The notes below the pieces were generated by a model. That model saw only the letters and a program-made list of their open reading frames with translations, did not search any database and was not told where the DNA came from. A stretch of 64,000 bases of DNA from Bacillota bacterium (GTDB taxonomy: Bacteria; Bacillota; Clostridia; Lachnospirales; Lachnospiraceae): assembly GCA_023439505.1 (NCBI GenBank), contig JAEXNR010000013.1:107359-171358 (forward strand), written 5' to 3'. Position 1 is the first letter of the stretch. Each line of letters begins with the position of its first letter. Position numbers and translations under genes: made by a program. This document shows positions 53,350 to 62,223 of this stretch, piece by piece.

Positions 53350-53405
53350 CCCGCGAATTTGGGCGTCAGCACAAATTTGCCGTGTGAAAATTTTAATTTT
53401 CACAC
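53350..53405. repeat. REP-like structured element in the MoxR leader
   Basis: A hairpin with AATTTG / CAAATT arms around GGC-GTCA-GC (53356-53378) is followed by a perfect 24-nt palindrome GTGTGAAAATT-TT-AATTTTCACAC (53382-53405). Sits in the 365-nt gap ahead of MoxR. It looks like a dispersed intergenic element. The remaining gap to 53691 holds no gene. Confidence 0.5.
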
Positions 53406-53691
53406 TACTCCTCATTTCTGAATTTTATTTCGCAATAAGGTAAAAATTCATTGATAGATTCCAACTCTTTCAATTACAATAATTATAATACAACCTAATC
53501 TGTCATCCTATAGTAAAATAGCATAAATTCAAGTCCGGAATTATAGAGATTACGCAGAAATATAGGGAATATGATATCCAGAAGATATCCTATTAGAGGC
53601 GAATGAGATATAGCGCGGCATGTAAGAAAAGAGCCGTACTTCATGGCACTAATTCACATAACCTTCAACTGATATGTAAAAAAAATTATAT

Positions 53692-54141
53692 TCAAAACTC
53701 TGCCATCAAAAACTCAGCACAGGCCACCGCCTGATTCATACTGCCATTCATCTGGTCAAACGATACTTTGATACGATCCGTAATCTCCCGCTGACATGCA
53801 ACCTCACGTTCCAGAACGTGTGAAACATCATTGGAGGCATAAGCGATATCAACGATTTTATAAATCAAATCATTAATCTGACCATAAAGTGAAACGACTC
53901 TTTCCTTTTGATCGCTGTCAAGTTTATCCTCAATCATATGATAACTTTCTTTTAGTCCCGTTAATAGCTGACTCTCTTCCTTGGACAGATTCAAAACTTT
54001 ATCCGACATATTAATCGTATCAAAGGAACTTTTTTCAACAGACAGCTGTGCCTTATCCCATTGCTCCATAAGATCGGCTACATGAACCATTTCTTCTTGT
54101 GCAGAAGCGATCAGTCTTAATCTTTCGTGCAAATCTTCCAT
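53692..54141 (-). CDS. Small coiled-coil protein of unknown function
   Basis: 149 residues, almost entirely helical with heptad-like patterns (LRLIASAQEEMVHVADLMEQ, SKEESQLLTGLKESYHMI). No membrane helix, Cys pattern or known catalytic motif. It lies 23 nt downstream of radA and is probably cotranscribed. Family not recognised; a structural or scaffold role would fit the composition but is unproven. Confidence 0.7.
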   Translation of the reverse strand: MEDLHERLRLIASAQEEMVHVADLMEQWDKAQLSVEKSSFDTINMSDKVLNLSKEESQLLTGLKESYHMIEDKLDSDQKERVVSLYGQINDLIYKIVDIAYASNDVSHVLEREVACQREITDRIKVSFDQMNGSMNQAVACAEFLMAEF

Positions 54142-54164
54142 AAATTAACCTCGTTTCAGCGTTT

Positions 54165-55520
54165 TTAACGCATGAGCATTCCAATAACTTCCTGAATATT
54201 TCTAACTCCGATTAATTTCAAACCTTCTACCTGAATGTTTTCTTTATTTGCCTGAGGAAGAATACAGACTTCAAATCCCATCTTTTTCGCCTCAGCAACC
54301 CTTTGAACAGCTAAATTTACGGCCCTTATTTCACCTGTTAAGCCCACTTCTCCGAATAAAATCGTCCTGTTATGTAACGCAACATTTTTGTAGCTTGATA
54401 AAATAGCACTGGTAATAGCAAGATCCAGTGCTGGCTCTGTGATTCGCATACCTCCTGCAACATTCACATAGGCATCGCAATCAGATAGCTGAATTCCCAG
54501 TCTTTTTTCCAGAACTGCCATAAGGAGATTGACCCGGTTATAATCCGTTCCTGCAGAGGTTCTTCTTGGCATATTGAAATTCGTCCTGCAAACCAGTGCC
54601 TGTACCTCTACTAATATGGGTCTTGTCCCCTCAATGGATGCAGCTACGACAGAACCCGATTCTCCCTCCGGCCTTCCTTTTAGCATGAACTCCGATGGGT
54701 TTGTCACTTCTGTCAATCCGCTGTTTCTCATTTCAAATACACCGATTTCATTCGTAGAACCAAATCTGTTTTTGACTGCACGCAGGATTCGGTAAGATGC
54801 CGAATTATCACCTTCAAAATACAAGACGGTATCCACCATATGTTCCAATACCCGGGGTCCGGCTACAACCCCTTCCTTTGTAACATGGCCAATAATAAAT
54901 ATCGTAATACCGGAACCTTTTGCGATACGCATTAAGGTTCCGGTAGCTTCTCTAACCTGACTTACACTTCCCGGTGCCGAGGATATTTCCTCTTTAAACA
55001 TGGTCTGTATTGAGTCGATCACCACAATATCGGGACGATCCGTTCTGATTACCTGCTCAATAAGATCCAAATCAGTTTCACATAAGAGCAAAAGCCCGTC
55101 GTGAAATACGCCGAGTCTTTCTGCTCTCATCTTAATCTGATTTAAGGATTCTTCACCGGAAATATAAAGTACGTTTTTCTTATGATTTACAATTTCTCTG
55201 CACATTTGCAATAGCAGTGTTGACTTACCGATACCCGGATCACCGCCAACCAATACAAGACTGCCGGCAACAATTCCTCCTCCGAGTACACGATCCAGTT
55301 CACCGATACCGGAACTTAATCTAACTTCTTTTTCCGCTTTTATCTGTGATAATTGTACCGGTGCTGTTGCTGCTTTGATACCTGCGGAGGTAGTACTCTT
55401 CTTTACAACCGGTTCTTCTACAAAGGTATCCCATTGCTTGCAGCCCGGACACTGACCCAGCCATTTCGTTGATTCATAGCCACATTCTTTACAGAAAAAC
55501 ACAGTTTTACTTTTGATCAT
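54165..55520 (-). CDS. radA: DNA repair protein RadA (Sms)
   Basis: 451 residues, full length. N-terminal zinc finger CKECGYESTKWLGQCPGC, RecA-like ATPase with Walker A GGDPGIGKSTLLLQM and Walker B IVVIDSIQTM, the RadA-specific KNRFGSTNEIGVFEM motif, and a Lon-protease-like C-terminal domain (TSAGTDYNRVNLLMAVLEKR). RadA helps branch migration during recombinational repair. It follows the clpC operon closely, a common order in Firmicutes. Confidence 0.97.
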   Translation of the reverse strand: MIKSKTVFFCKECGYESTKWLGQCPGCKQWDTFVEEPVVKKSTTSAGIKAATAPVQLSQIKAEKEVRLSSGIGELDRVLGGGIVAGSLVLVGGDPGIGKSTLLLQMCREIVNHKKNVLYISGEESLNQIKMRAERLGVFHDGLLLLCETDLDLIEQVIRTDRPDIVVIDSIQTMFKEEISSAPGSVSQVREATGTLMRIAKGSGITIFIIGHVTKEGVVAGPRVLEHMVDTVLYFEGDNSASYRILRAVKNRFGSTNEIGVFEMRNSGLTEVTNPSEFMLKGRPEGESGSVVAASIEGTRPILVEVQALVCRTNFNMPRRTSAGTDYNRVNLLMAVLEKRLGIQLSDCDAYVNVAGGMRITEPALDLAITSAILSSYKNVALHNRTILFGEVGLTGEIRAVNLAVQRVAEAKKMGFEVCILPQANKENIQVEGLKLIGVRNIQEVIGMLMR

Positions 55521-55934
55521 CTAGAGTTTAACCACCTTTACCAATACCGCTTTCTCTTCATCTAATTCAAGACTAAATATCAGCTTTCCGCCCAAATTCG
55601 TCTTCATTTCTCCGAGTAATACGCCATTTGTATATATCTCATATTCCTTTTCAGCCTCTAATTCCAATGTAACCTGTGCATTATCATTTCCTGTCACCTC
55701 AAAGTTGACGGTTTCATTCTTCATATCAAAATGCAAGACCGTAGTACCTGGCACAGATTCATATACAAACATCCCATTTTTCTCAAGCTTCGTTATTTCA
55801 TAAAACGTCTTAACCTTATAAAGATCTCCCTCATGTTCGAAATCCGATGCCTTTGATTTTTTATCCAGGGTATAATTGCCAAAGCTTATTGTATTATCAC
55901 TTTCCTTGCGTATTAACTCTTCTACAACTGTCAT
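55521..55934 (-). CDS. Conserved beta-rich protein of unknown function (sometimes labelled endosialidase-like)
   Basis: 137 residues, no signal peptide. Alternating hydrophobic pattern suggests two beta sheets (GDLYKVKTFYEITKLEKNG, VTLELEAEKEYEIYTNG). Acidic. Proteins of this size and look are widespread beside radA and clpC in Lachnospiraceae, and databases often carry an unsupported endosialidase label. Its stop abuts the radA start (55521/55520), so the two are cotranscribed and may be linked functionally. No catalytic motif is visible. Confidence 0.72.
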   Translation of the reverse strand: MTVVEELIRKESDNTISFGNYTLDKKSKASDFEHEGDLYKVKTFYEITKLEKNGMFVYESVPGTTVLHFDMKNETVNFEVTGNDNAQVTLELEAEKEYEIYTNGVLLGEMKTNLGGKLIFSLELDEEKAVLVKVVKL

Positions 55935-56102
55935 TGTATGACCCTCCTAATTGTATTTAAATGTTACTAATTCGTGACAGATAATCCATAAACGAAGCAT
56001 GGTAAGCCCTACTTGCCTGAAGTTTCTCAAGGCAGCAGTAATCTTTCCGATACATAAATTATATACGATAAATCGTCAGATTTCTACTGTTTTTATTACA
56101 AA

Positions 56103-58550
56103 TTATTTAGCTTTTACTACCATCTCATTGTCAAGGTACTCAACTTTCACCGTATCCCCTTCTTTAATATCCCCGGAAAGTATTGCTTCTGCAAGCTTAT
56201 CTTCAATGTTCGTCTGAATGGCTCTTCTTAAGGGTCTTGCACCATATTTTTCATCAAAACCGATCTCTGCGATATGATCAAGTACCTCTTTGCCGGTTTC
56301 AAGAGATATATTCATCTGTGACTTGCTGCGTTTGGAGATGGTTGAAACCATAATAGATACAATACTTTTAATATTCTCTCTGGTCAAAGAATGGAATACA
56401 ATAATTTCATCAATACGGTTTATGAATTCCGGCTTAAAGATCTTCTTCACCTCATCCATGACGCCTTCCTTCATTCTCTTGTAGTCCTCTTTATCATCAA
56501 TTACAGATGTAAATCCAAGCCGCTTCGGTGCGATGATATTCTGTGCACCTGCATTGGAAGTCATAATGATAATGGTGTTTTTAAAGCTGACTTTTCTTCC
56601 CTGCGCATCTGTAATATGACCATCGTCAAGCACCTGAAGGAGAATGTTAAATACATCCGGATGAGCTTTTTCAATCTCATCAAACAAAAGAACCGAATAG
56701 GGATTTTGCCGTACCTTTTCGCTTAACTGACCGCCTTCATCATATCCTACATATCCCGGAGGGGAACCGATCAGCTTGCTGACACTATGCTTTTCCATGT
56801 ATTCCGACATGTCTACACGAATGATGGAATTCTCACTTCCAAACATCGCTTCCGCCAATGCTTTGGAAAGTTCCGTCTTACCCACACCTGTTGGTCCAAG
56901 GAATAAAAAGGAACCAATGGGGCGATTCGGATCTTTTAAGCCTACCCTGCCTCTGCGGATTGCCTTTGCCACTGCGGCAACCGCCTCTTCCTGTCCGACT
57001 ACCCGCTGATGAAGGATTGATTCCAGCTTTTGCAGGCGTTCTGTTTCTTCTTCCTCCAGCTTCTTCACCGGAATTTTCGTCCAGCTTGAGATAATCTCTG
57101 CAATCTCATTCTCACTGACTACCAGCTGTTTTTCTGTTCTTTGCTTATCTTCCAGGAGTTTTTGTCTTGTCAGCTCTTCCTGCTTTTCTTCCTGCTGCTT
57201 CTTAATCTCACCGGCCTTTTCATAAGCCTCCTGCTTAATTGCCTTTTCTTTCTCGTCCTCTAACTGTTTAATCTCCTTCTCCAGTTCTTTAATTACAGGC
57301 GAAGAGGTATAGGTGCTTAAGCGAACCTTGGAGGCAGCCTCATCCATTAAATCAATTGCCTTGTCAGGCAGATATCTGTCATTAATATAACGACTGGATA
57401 ATTTGACTGCAGCTTCTAAGGCTCCGTCGGTAATACGAACCTGATGATGAACCTCATATTTATCTCTTAAACCAAATAAGATCTGAACCGCCTCATCTTC
57501 TGATGGTTCTTCTACTACAACCGGCTGAAATCTTCTTTCCAGTGCAGCATCCTTCTCAATATATTTTCTGTATTCTTCTCTGGTAGTCGCTCCGATTATC
57601 TGAAGTTCTCCTCTTGCAAGGGAAGGCTTTAAGATATTAGATGCATCTATGGCACCCTCTGCGCCGCCTGCGCCGATAATGGTATGAATCTCATCAATAA
57701 AGAGCAATACATTGCCGTCATTGATCACTTCGCTGATTACCTTCTTAATTCTCTCCTCAAATTCACCGCGGTATTTGGAACCCGCTACCATGCCGGACAA
57801 ATCCAGTGTCACCACCCGTTTTTCTTTAATGGTATCCGGTATATTTCCTTCTACTATCTTCAGTGCAAGACCTTCCGCTATCGCGGTTTTACCAACGCCC
57901 GGTTCTCCCACCAGACAAGGATTATTCTTGGTCCTGCGACTTAAAATCTGAACCACTCTCTGTATTTCATTTTCCCGTCCGATCACCGGATCTAATTTAC
58001 CCTCTTTGGCATATTCGGTCAAATCCCTGCTGTATTGATCTAGGGTGGGGGTTGCACTTGCTTTGCCCTTACCTTTTGCCTTTCCTGACGGATAATCATT
58101 CTTTGCCGCGCTTACATCCACACCGGAAGCCGTCAGTATATCAATATAAACCTTTTGAATATTTACTCCCAGTGTGTTCAGCAAACGAACTGCAATGCAG
58201 TCTGATTCCTTTATGAGAGCAATCAAAATATGTTCTGTTCCTGCAAGAGGCGCTTTGAACTTTGCCGCTTCCTTATAACTTTGATCCAGAATTCGTTTTG
58301 ATCTTGGGGTGAAACTGCCCCCATCCATCATTTCAACACCGTTATTCGGCGCGATCAACTGGTTCACCAGTTCCAAAACCTTCTCCACACTCACACCGTT
58401 TTCAATCAGGACCCTGGATGCAACTCCTTCCACTTCCAGTAACCCGATCAACAGATGCTCGGTTCCGATATAATTGTGAGATAACCGGTAGGCAACTTCT
58501 CTTGCTAAATTAATTGCATTTTTTGCATTTTCCGTAAATTTATCATACAT
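56103..58550 (-). CDS. clpC: ATP-dependent Clp protease ATPase subunit ClpC
   Basis: 815 residues from the ATG at 58550 (MYDKFTENA), 8 nt after GGAGG. N-terminal Clp_N repeats (NYIGTEHLLIGLL, AGTEHILIALI), first AAA+ ring with Walker A GEPGVGKTA, a middle M-domain with UVR-like helices (EKAGEIKKQQEEKQ), second AAA+ with GPTGVGKTELSKAL, and the C-terminal GARPLRRAIQTNIED sensor. ClpC unfolds proteins marked by arginine phosphorylation and feeds ClpP. Operon with mcsB and mcsA upstream. Confidence 0.97.
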   Translation of the reverse strand: MYDKFTENAKNAINLAREVAYRLSHNYIGTEHLLIGLLEVEGVASRVLIENGVSVEKVLELVNQLIAPNNGVEMMDGGSFTPRSKRILDQSYKEAAKFKAPLAGTEHILIALIKESDCIAVRLLNTLGVNIQKVYIDILTASGVDVSAAKNDYPSGKAKGKGKASATPTLDQYSRDLTEYAKEGKLDPVIGRENEIQRVVQILSRRTKNNPCLVGEPGVGKTAIAEGLALKIVEGNIPDTIKEKRVVTLDLSGMVAGSKYRGEFEERIKKVISEVINDGNVLLFIDEIHTIIGAGGAEGAIDASNILKPSLARGELQIIGATTREEYRKYIEKDAALERRFQPVVVEEPSEDEAVQILFGLRDKYEVHHQVRITDGALEAAVKLSSRYINDRYLPDKAIDLMDEAASKVRLSTYTSSPVIKELEKEIKQLEDEKEKAIKQEAYEKAGEIKKQQEEKQEELTRQKLLEDKQRTEKQLVVSENEIAEIISSWTKIPVKKLEEEETERLQKLESILHQRVVGQEEAVAAVAKAIRRGRVGLKDPNRPIGSFLFLGPTGVGKTELSKALAEAMFGSENSIIRVDMSEYMEKHSVSKLIGSPPGYVGYDEGGQLSEKVRQNPYSVLLFDEIEKAHPDVFNILLQVLDDGHITDAQGRKVSFKNTIIIMTSNAGAQNIIAPKRLGFTSVIDDKEDYKRMKEGVMDEVKKIFKPEFINRIDEIIVFHSLTRENIKSIVSIMVSTISKRSKSQMNISLETGKEVLDHIAEIGFDEKYGARPLRRAIQTNIEDKLAEAILSGDIKEGDTVKVEYLDNEMVVKAK

Positions 58551-58580
58551 TGATGTATCCTCCATTCTGCCTGAAGTGTT

Positions 58581-59615
58581 TTATATAATTGTAGGTAATT
58601 CTTTTCTGATATATTCAGCCCTGGACTGGTCTCTTGTAGCGCTTCCCACGATTTTTCCCAGGCTCCATTGCAAACTGCCCGGCTGCACTCCCATCATCAG
58701 CCTGTGTATATTAAACGGTCTGTCAAACTTGATCAGTCCGGTATCAAATCCAAACTTTAGCTGTGATAATAAGGTCATGGAATCATCCGAAGAAATTTGT
58801 CTTGCATATTTTAAGATACCATAGGATCGATAAACCCGGTCCTGAAGTTCATCCGAATTTACTGACAGCATATATTCCCTTCGTTTTCGCTCCTGCTTTA
58901 CGACCTGCTGTACAATTCGTTTGAGATTTTCGATAATTTCCCGTTCCGAATTGCCCATTGTTTTCTGATTTGAAATCTGAAAAATATTACCCAGACTTTT
59001 TGTGCCTTCCCCATAAATTCCGCGTATGGTTACTCCGTATTTTCCCACCTCTTCCAATAACTTCTGCAGCATACCCGCGGCACTGAGTGCAGGCAGGAAA
59101 ACCATACAGGAGGCTCTCATCCCTGTGCCCACATTAGTGGGACAGGAGGTTAGATATCCATATTTCTCGTCATATGCAAACTGAAGCTTTTCGTTGGTGA
59201 TGTCATCGATCTGATTGGCTTCTTCATAAGCCTGCTCCAAATTCATACCGCCAACAATTGCCTGAATTCTTAAATGATCCTCTTCATTGATCATAATACT
59301 GACTGTCTCATCCTCAGATAGGATAATTCCCGTTGTCTGCTTCTTCTCAGCAAGTAAGGGGCTAACGATATGGCGTTCTACCATCGCCGATTTATCTATG
59401 TCCGTCAGCGTGCTGATGTTACAGGCATAAAACTTTCTGCTCTGGGCGAGTGCTAGGCTTGTGGTTAAGCCTTTTACCTCATTGACAAGTTCAATTGCAT
59501 TCTCTTCCTCCAATTTGGCGGAAAAAAGATAATTCTCAAGATTACGGGCAAGTCTTACGCGGCTGGAGATTACCACATCACTGTCAGGAACATTTTGCTC
59601 ATACCATTTAAGCAT
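58581..59615 (-). CDS. mcsB: Protein arginine kinase McsB
   Basis: 344 residues. Phosphagen-kinase catalytic fold: SSRVRLARNLENYLFSAKL, IMINEEDHLRIQAI (guanidino-kinase motif), LTSCPTNVGTGMRAS with the conserved Cys, and a C-terminal RDQSRAEYIRKELP. It phosphorylates arginines of misfolded proteins and repressors for ClpC. The start overlaps mcsA by 8 nt, supporting the known McsA-McsB complex. Confidence 0.97.
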   Translation of the reverse strand: MLKWYEQNVPDSDVVISSRVRLARNLENYLFSAKLEEENAIELVNEVKGLTTSLALAQSRKFYACNISTLTDIDKSAMVERHIVSPLLAEKKQTTGIILSEDETVSIMINEEDHLRIQAIVGGMNLEQAYEEANQIDDITNEKLQFAYDEKYGYLTSCPTNVGTGMRASCMVFLPALSAAGMLQKLLEEVGKYGVTIRGIYGEGTKSLGNIFQISNQKTMGNSEREIIENLKRIVQQVVKQERKRREYMLSVNSDELQDRVYRSYGILKYARQISSDDSMTLLSQLKFGFDTGLIKFDRPFNIHRLMMGVQPGSLQWSLGKIVGSATRDQSRAEYIRKELPTII

Positions 59616-60153
59616 TGCTCGCTTCCTCCTTCTTCATATCTTTGATGATATCTCTAAGCCTCGCCGCCTCTTCAAATTCCTCTTTCTCGATGGCTTCCTG
59701 AAGCTTTAAGCCTAGCTTTTCCAGCTCCGTTAAACCCTTTAATATACGATCCGTTGATGAGATATAACCCTTTGGTCTCTTTCCAGTATGGACATCGGAT
59801 CCTTGTATTCCCTTAATTGTTTTCCCCAGTTCATTATGAAATTTCCGATAGCAGCTTGCACAACCAAATCTGCCGCTTTGCAGGAATTCTTCATAGGTAG
59901 TTCCGCAATCATCACATATGATATCAGCTTGATTATTCTGATTTGTCTTGCTTGTGCCATCCGAGGTATAATGGCTGTCTAGCAGCGTAGCCAGCAAATC
60001 ACCCAGTGTCAGTTCACTGAAGGGTTTCTCCATTTGAAAGGATGTGTAATCTGCTGCACATTCTTCACAAAGATGCTGTTCCTTCTTTGTTCCGTTTATA
60101 ATCTCTGTATACAGTATCTTCGCATCTCTTTTTTGGCATCTATCACATAACAT
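59608..60153 (-). CDS. mcsA: McsB activator McsA (zinc-finger/UVR protein)
   Basis: 181 residues. Four Cys pairs for zinc: CDRC, CEEC, CDDC and CASC; then a C-terminal UVR motif (LGLKLQEAIEKEEFEEAARLRD). McsA binds and activates McsB. It follows the GntR-family gene by 6 nt and overlaps mcsB, so they form one operon. Confidence 0.95.
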   Translation of the reverse strand: MLCDRCQKRDAKILYTEIINGTKKEQHLCEECAADYTSFQMEKPFSELTLGDLLATLLDSHYTSDGTSKTNQNNQADIICDDCGTTYEEFLQSGRFGCASCYRKFHNELGKTIKGIQGSDVHTGKRPKGYISSTDRILKGLTELEKLGLKLQEAIEKEEFEEAARLRDIIKDMKKEEASNA

Positions 60154-60159
60154 TATGAT

Positions 60160-60534
60160 CTACCTCCTTTCAAATTCATCAAATACCTGGTCTACAATCT
60201 CGTGTGCCTCCTTACAGCTGATGTTCTTACAGATTGCTTTCGCCATAACAACTCTTAAATTGTTCTTCATATCTTCAATGGCCTGCAACTTATTGATATC
60301 TATTGCGATCACCGCACCTCTTCTACGATCCAGTTTCAGATAACCCTCCTGCTTCAATATTGCATAAGCTTTATTCACTGTATGCATATTAATTCCAATA
60401 TTTTCAGCAAGCTCTCTTACCGACGGAAGATTATCACCCTCCTGAATCTCAGAAGTTGCGATTCCGTAAATAATCTGATTCCTGAGCTGGATATAAATTG
60501 CCTCATCACTACTAAAATCAATTTCTACATACAT
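60160..60534 (-). CDS. GntR-family (YtrA-type) transcriptional regulator heading the mcsA-mcsB-clpC operon
   Basis: 124 residues. N-terminal winged helix (FSSDEAIYIQLRNQIIYGI, LPSVRELAENIGINMHTVNK, AYAILKQEGYLKLDRRRG) and a short helical C-terminus of ~45 residues, the YtrA subfamily plan. In Firmicutes the position before mcsA is normally taken by CtsR; CtsR has a different fold, so this is a different repressor. A GTTATA-N7-TATAAC palindrome overlapping the promoter is its likely binding site. Confidence 0.9.
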   Translation of the reverse strand: MYVEIDFSSDEAIYIQLRNQIIYGIATSEIQEGDNLPSVRELAENIGINMHTVNKAYAILKQEGYLKLDRRRGAVIAIDINKLQAIEDMKNNLRVVMAKAICKNISCKEAHEIVDQVFDEFERR

Positions 60535-60572
60535 AGGAACACCTCGTAATCTACAAATAAATCGTTATATTT

Positions 60573-60610
60573 GTTATATACATAGTATAACAAGCCTTAA
60601 GCTTTGTCAA
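60573..60610 (-). promoter_or_regulatory. Promoter with overlapping palindrome ahead of the GntR-mcsA-mcsB-clpC operon
   Basis: Minus strand -35 TTGACA (60605-60610, consensus), 17 nt, -10 TACTAT (60582-60587). The palindrome GTTATA (60573-60578) N7 TATAAC (60586-60591) straddles the -10, well placed for repression by the GntR protein. No CtsR heptad repeat (GGTCAAA) is seen. Confidence 0.7.
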
Positions 60611-60670
60611 TATCATTTCCCAAAATATAATCTACCAAAATAGTAGGAAAACACATTGCCTATATCTCAT

Positions 60671-61918
60671 TTAATCCAAATCATCATCATGATAACCTCT
60701 GGTCTTCATGTAAAGGCGGATCAGCAAGATGATCAATGCTGCACACAATGCGCCAAGAAGTGCAATGACTATAAATGCCTTATTCATATTGGATCGATAT
60801 TTTGCTAACTTAATACTGTCACTATTTGGTGTGGTAACTGGATTATTCCCGATGGAAACTGCATCCTCAGTAACAAATCGCTGCAATGTTTTTTCAATTC
60901 TGTCGTATTTATAAAATCCTTCATCCCCGTATTCGTTCTTTGCATAAATCAGAATGAATTCATTCTCCATATCCTTTGCCAGTACATAAGCGTCAATCTG
61001 GATACTGGATAATGTCACCTGCGTCTTAACATAGCCCTCAGGAATCTTTACATCACTGCCCGGAGTTACGATCTGAAACTTTCCGCTGTAAATCGCGTAC
61101 ACATCACCGTCCAGATTCACCAGATCGAATACCCCATGATCCGCACCTGGCGTAACGGTAGGTTCGATGGTTGGTGTAACCTCCGTCGGGGTTACTTCCT
61201 TTGTTACATCTATAGTATATTCTATGACAGCTCCTGATTCTGCAATCACGGTAACATTAATTTTATTTTCTCCTTCTTTCAGAGACTCATTGCCAGAAAT
61301 TTTAACCGTGGATTTGCTATCCTCCGCCACTGCATCAATGACGAGCTTCTCTGTATCATTACCGACTTTTGCGGTGTATTTCAGTGTATTCTTATCAAAA
61401 GAAGGAGTCAGAGCGGACGGGCTGATTTTTAATGATTTCAAATTTGCATTATTCGAAGCCGTCTGAGCAGGATTAATGTTAATATTTAAAACATTTTTGG
61501 AGACTGCCATTGCGTCACCGATCTCATCATCATACAGCATAGTATTCCCGCTGAAATCAATTTGACATACACCAACATTCAATGCTTTGAATTTTAATGA
61601 ATATTTTCTTTTTTTAACACCGTCTGCTTCCATATCGGATAGTTTGAGGAAACCGTTTCCACCTGTTACAACAGAATTGGTGCCCGTATATTCCATCAGA
61701 TTATCATCGTATGTCAAATTAGCTTCAAATGCACCAAATACGGTATCTGAAGTTACGGTTAAATAAACAAATATATTATCGCCGACGGTAACCGACGCTG
61801 CATCCGTGGAGAGTACAACATCTGCACTTGCTGCTCTGCAAGGTTTCTCATTCAGGGCAGATCCAGCAACAATTAATATCGTAACCATGCACAACCATTT
61901 TATCAATTTATTTTTCAT
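60671..61918 (-). CDS. Exported, membrane-anchored cohesin-like protein with cadherin-like domain
   Basis: 415 residues. Signal peptide ending near CRAAS (residue ~31). Residues ~33-150 look like a cohesin-type beta-sandwich (VTVGDNIFVYLTVTSDTVFGA, FEANLTYDDNLMEYTG). Residues ~155-240 are a cadherin-like domain (LKSLKISPSALTPSFDKNTL, EYTIDVTKE), the same kind found in the neighbouring glucosaminidase. A Pro/Thr/Val linker leads to another ~100 residues and a C-terminal membrane helix (AFIVIALLGALCAALIILLI) with basic tail. So it is anchored outside the cell. Binding partner unknown. Confidence 0.82.
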   Translation of the reverse strand: MKNKLIKWLCMVTILIVAGSALNEKPCRAASADVVLSTDAASVTVGDNIFVYLTVTSDTVFGAFEANLTYDDNLMEYTGTNSVVTGGNGFLKLSDMEADGVKKRKYSLKFKALNVGVCQIDFSGNTMLYDDEIGDAMAVSKNVLNININPAQTASNNANLKSLKISPSALTPSFDKNTLKYTAKVGNDTEKLVIDAVAEDSKSTVKISGNESLKEGENKINVTVIAESGAVIEYTIDVTKEVTPTEVTPTIEPTVTPGADHGVFDLVNLDGDVYAIYSGKFQIVTPGSDVKIPEGYVKTQVTLSSIQIDAYVLAKDMENEFILIYAKNEYGDEGFYKYDRIEKTLQRFVTEDAVSIGNNPVTTPNSDSIKLAKYRSNMNKAFIVIALLGALCAALIILLIRLYMKTRGYHDDDLD

Positions 61919-61972
61919 TCGTTACCTCATTTCTGCGCTGCTTGTGCGCCAAATCTTATCTTCTATTTCATG

Positions 61973-62050
61973 TCCTTAGTTCTTTTTCCCTAATTCTTTT
62001 GTTCCTTAATTCTTTTATTCCTTAATTCCTTTATTCCTTGGTTCCATAAT
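61973..62050. repeat. Tandem array of ~16-bp CCTTAATTCTTTTATT units
   Basis: Five imperfect units between 61973 and 62050 (CCTTAGTTCTTTTT, CCCTAATTCTTTTGTT, CCTTAATTCTTTTATT, CCTTAATTCCTTTATT, CCTTGGTTCCATAATA). Located in the 305-nt gap between two surface-protein genes. The gap holds no gene. Confidence 0.65.
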
Positions 62051-62093
62051 ATACAATATCAAACACTAAGTCAATTTCTTTGTCTGATACTGT

Positions 62094-62134
62094 AATATCC
62101 GGTCAATAGGAATTCCCACCTACAACCGGATATT
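62094..62134 (-). terminator. Candidate terminator hairpin after the glucosaminidase gene
   Basis: AATATCCGGT (62094-62103) pairs perfectly with ACCGGATATT (62125-62134) over a 21-nt loop. No clear T run follows on the minus strand, so termination is uncertain. Confidence 0.4.
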
Positions 62135-62223
62135 ATCATTCATGGCAAGGGAACGGTTCGCCTGTTCCTCCTGCTATCGTTATGTATCAGTATTATGTAT
62201 CACATCTGCTGTAATCTGCATTC

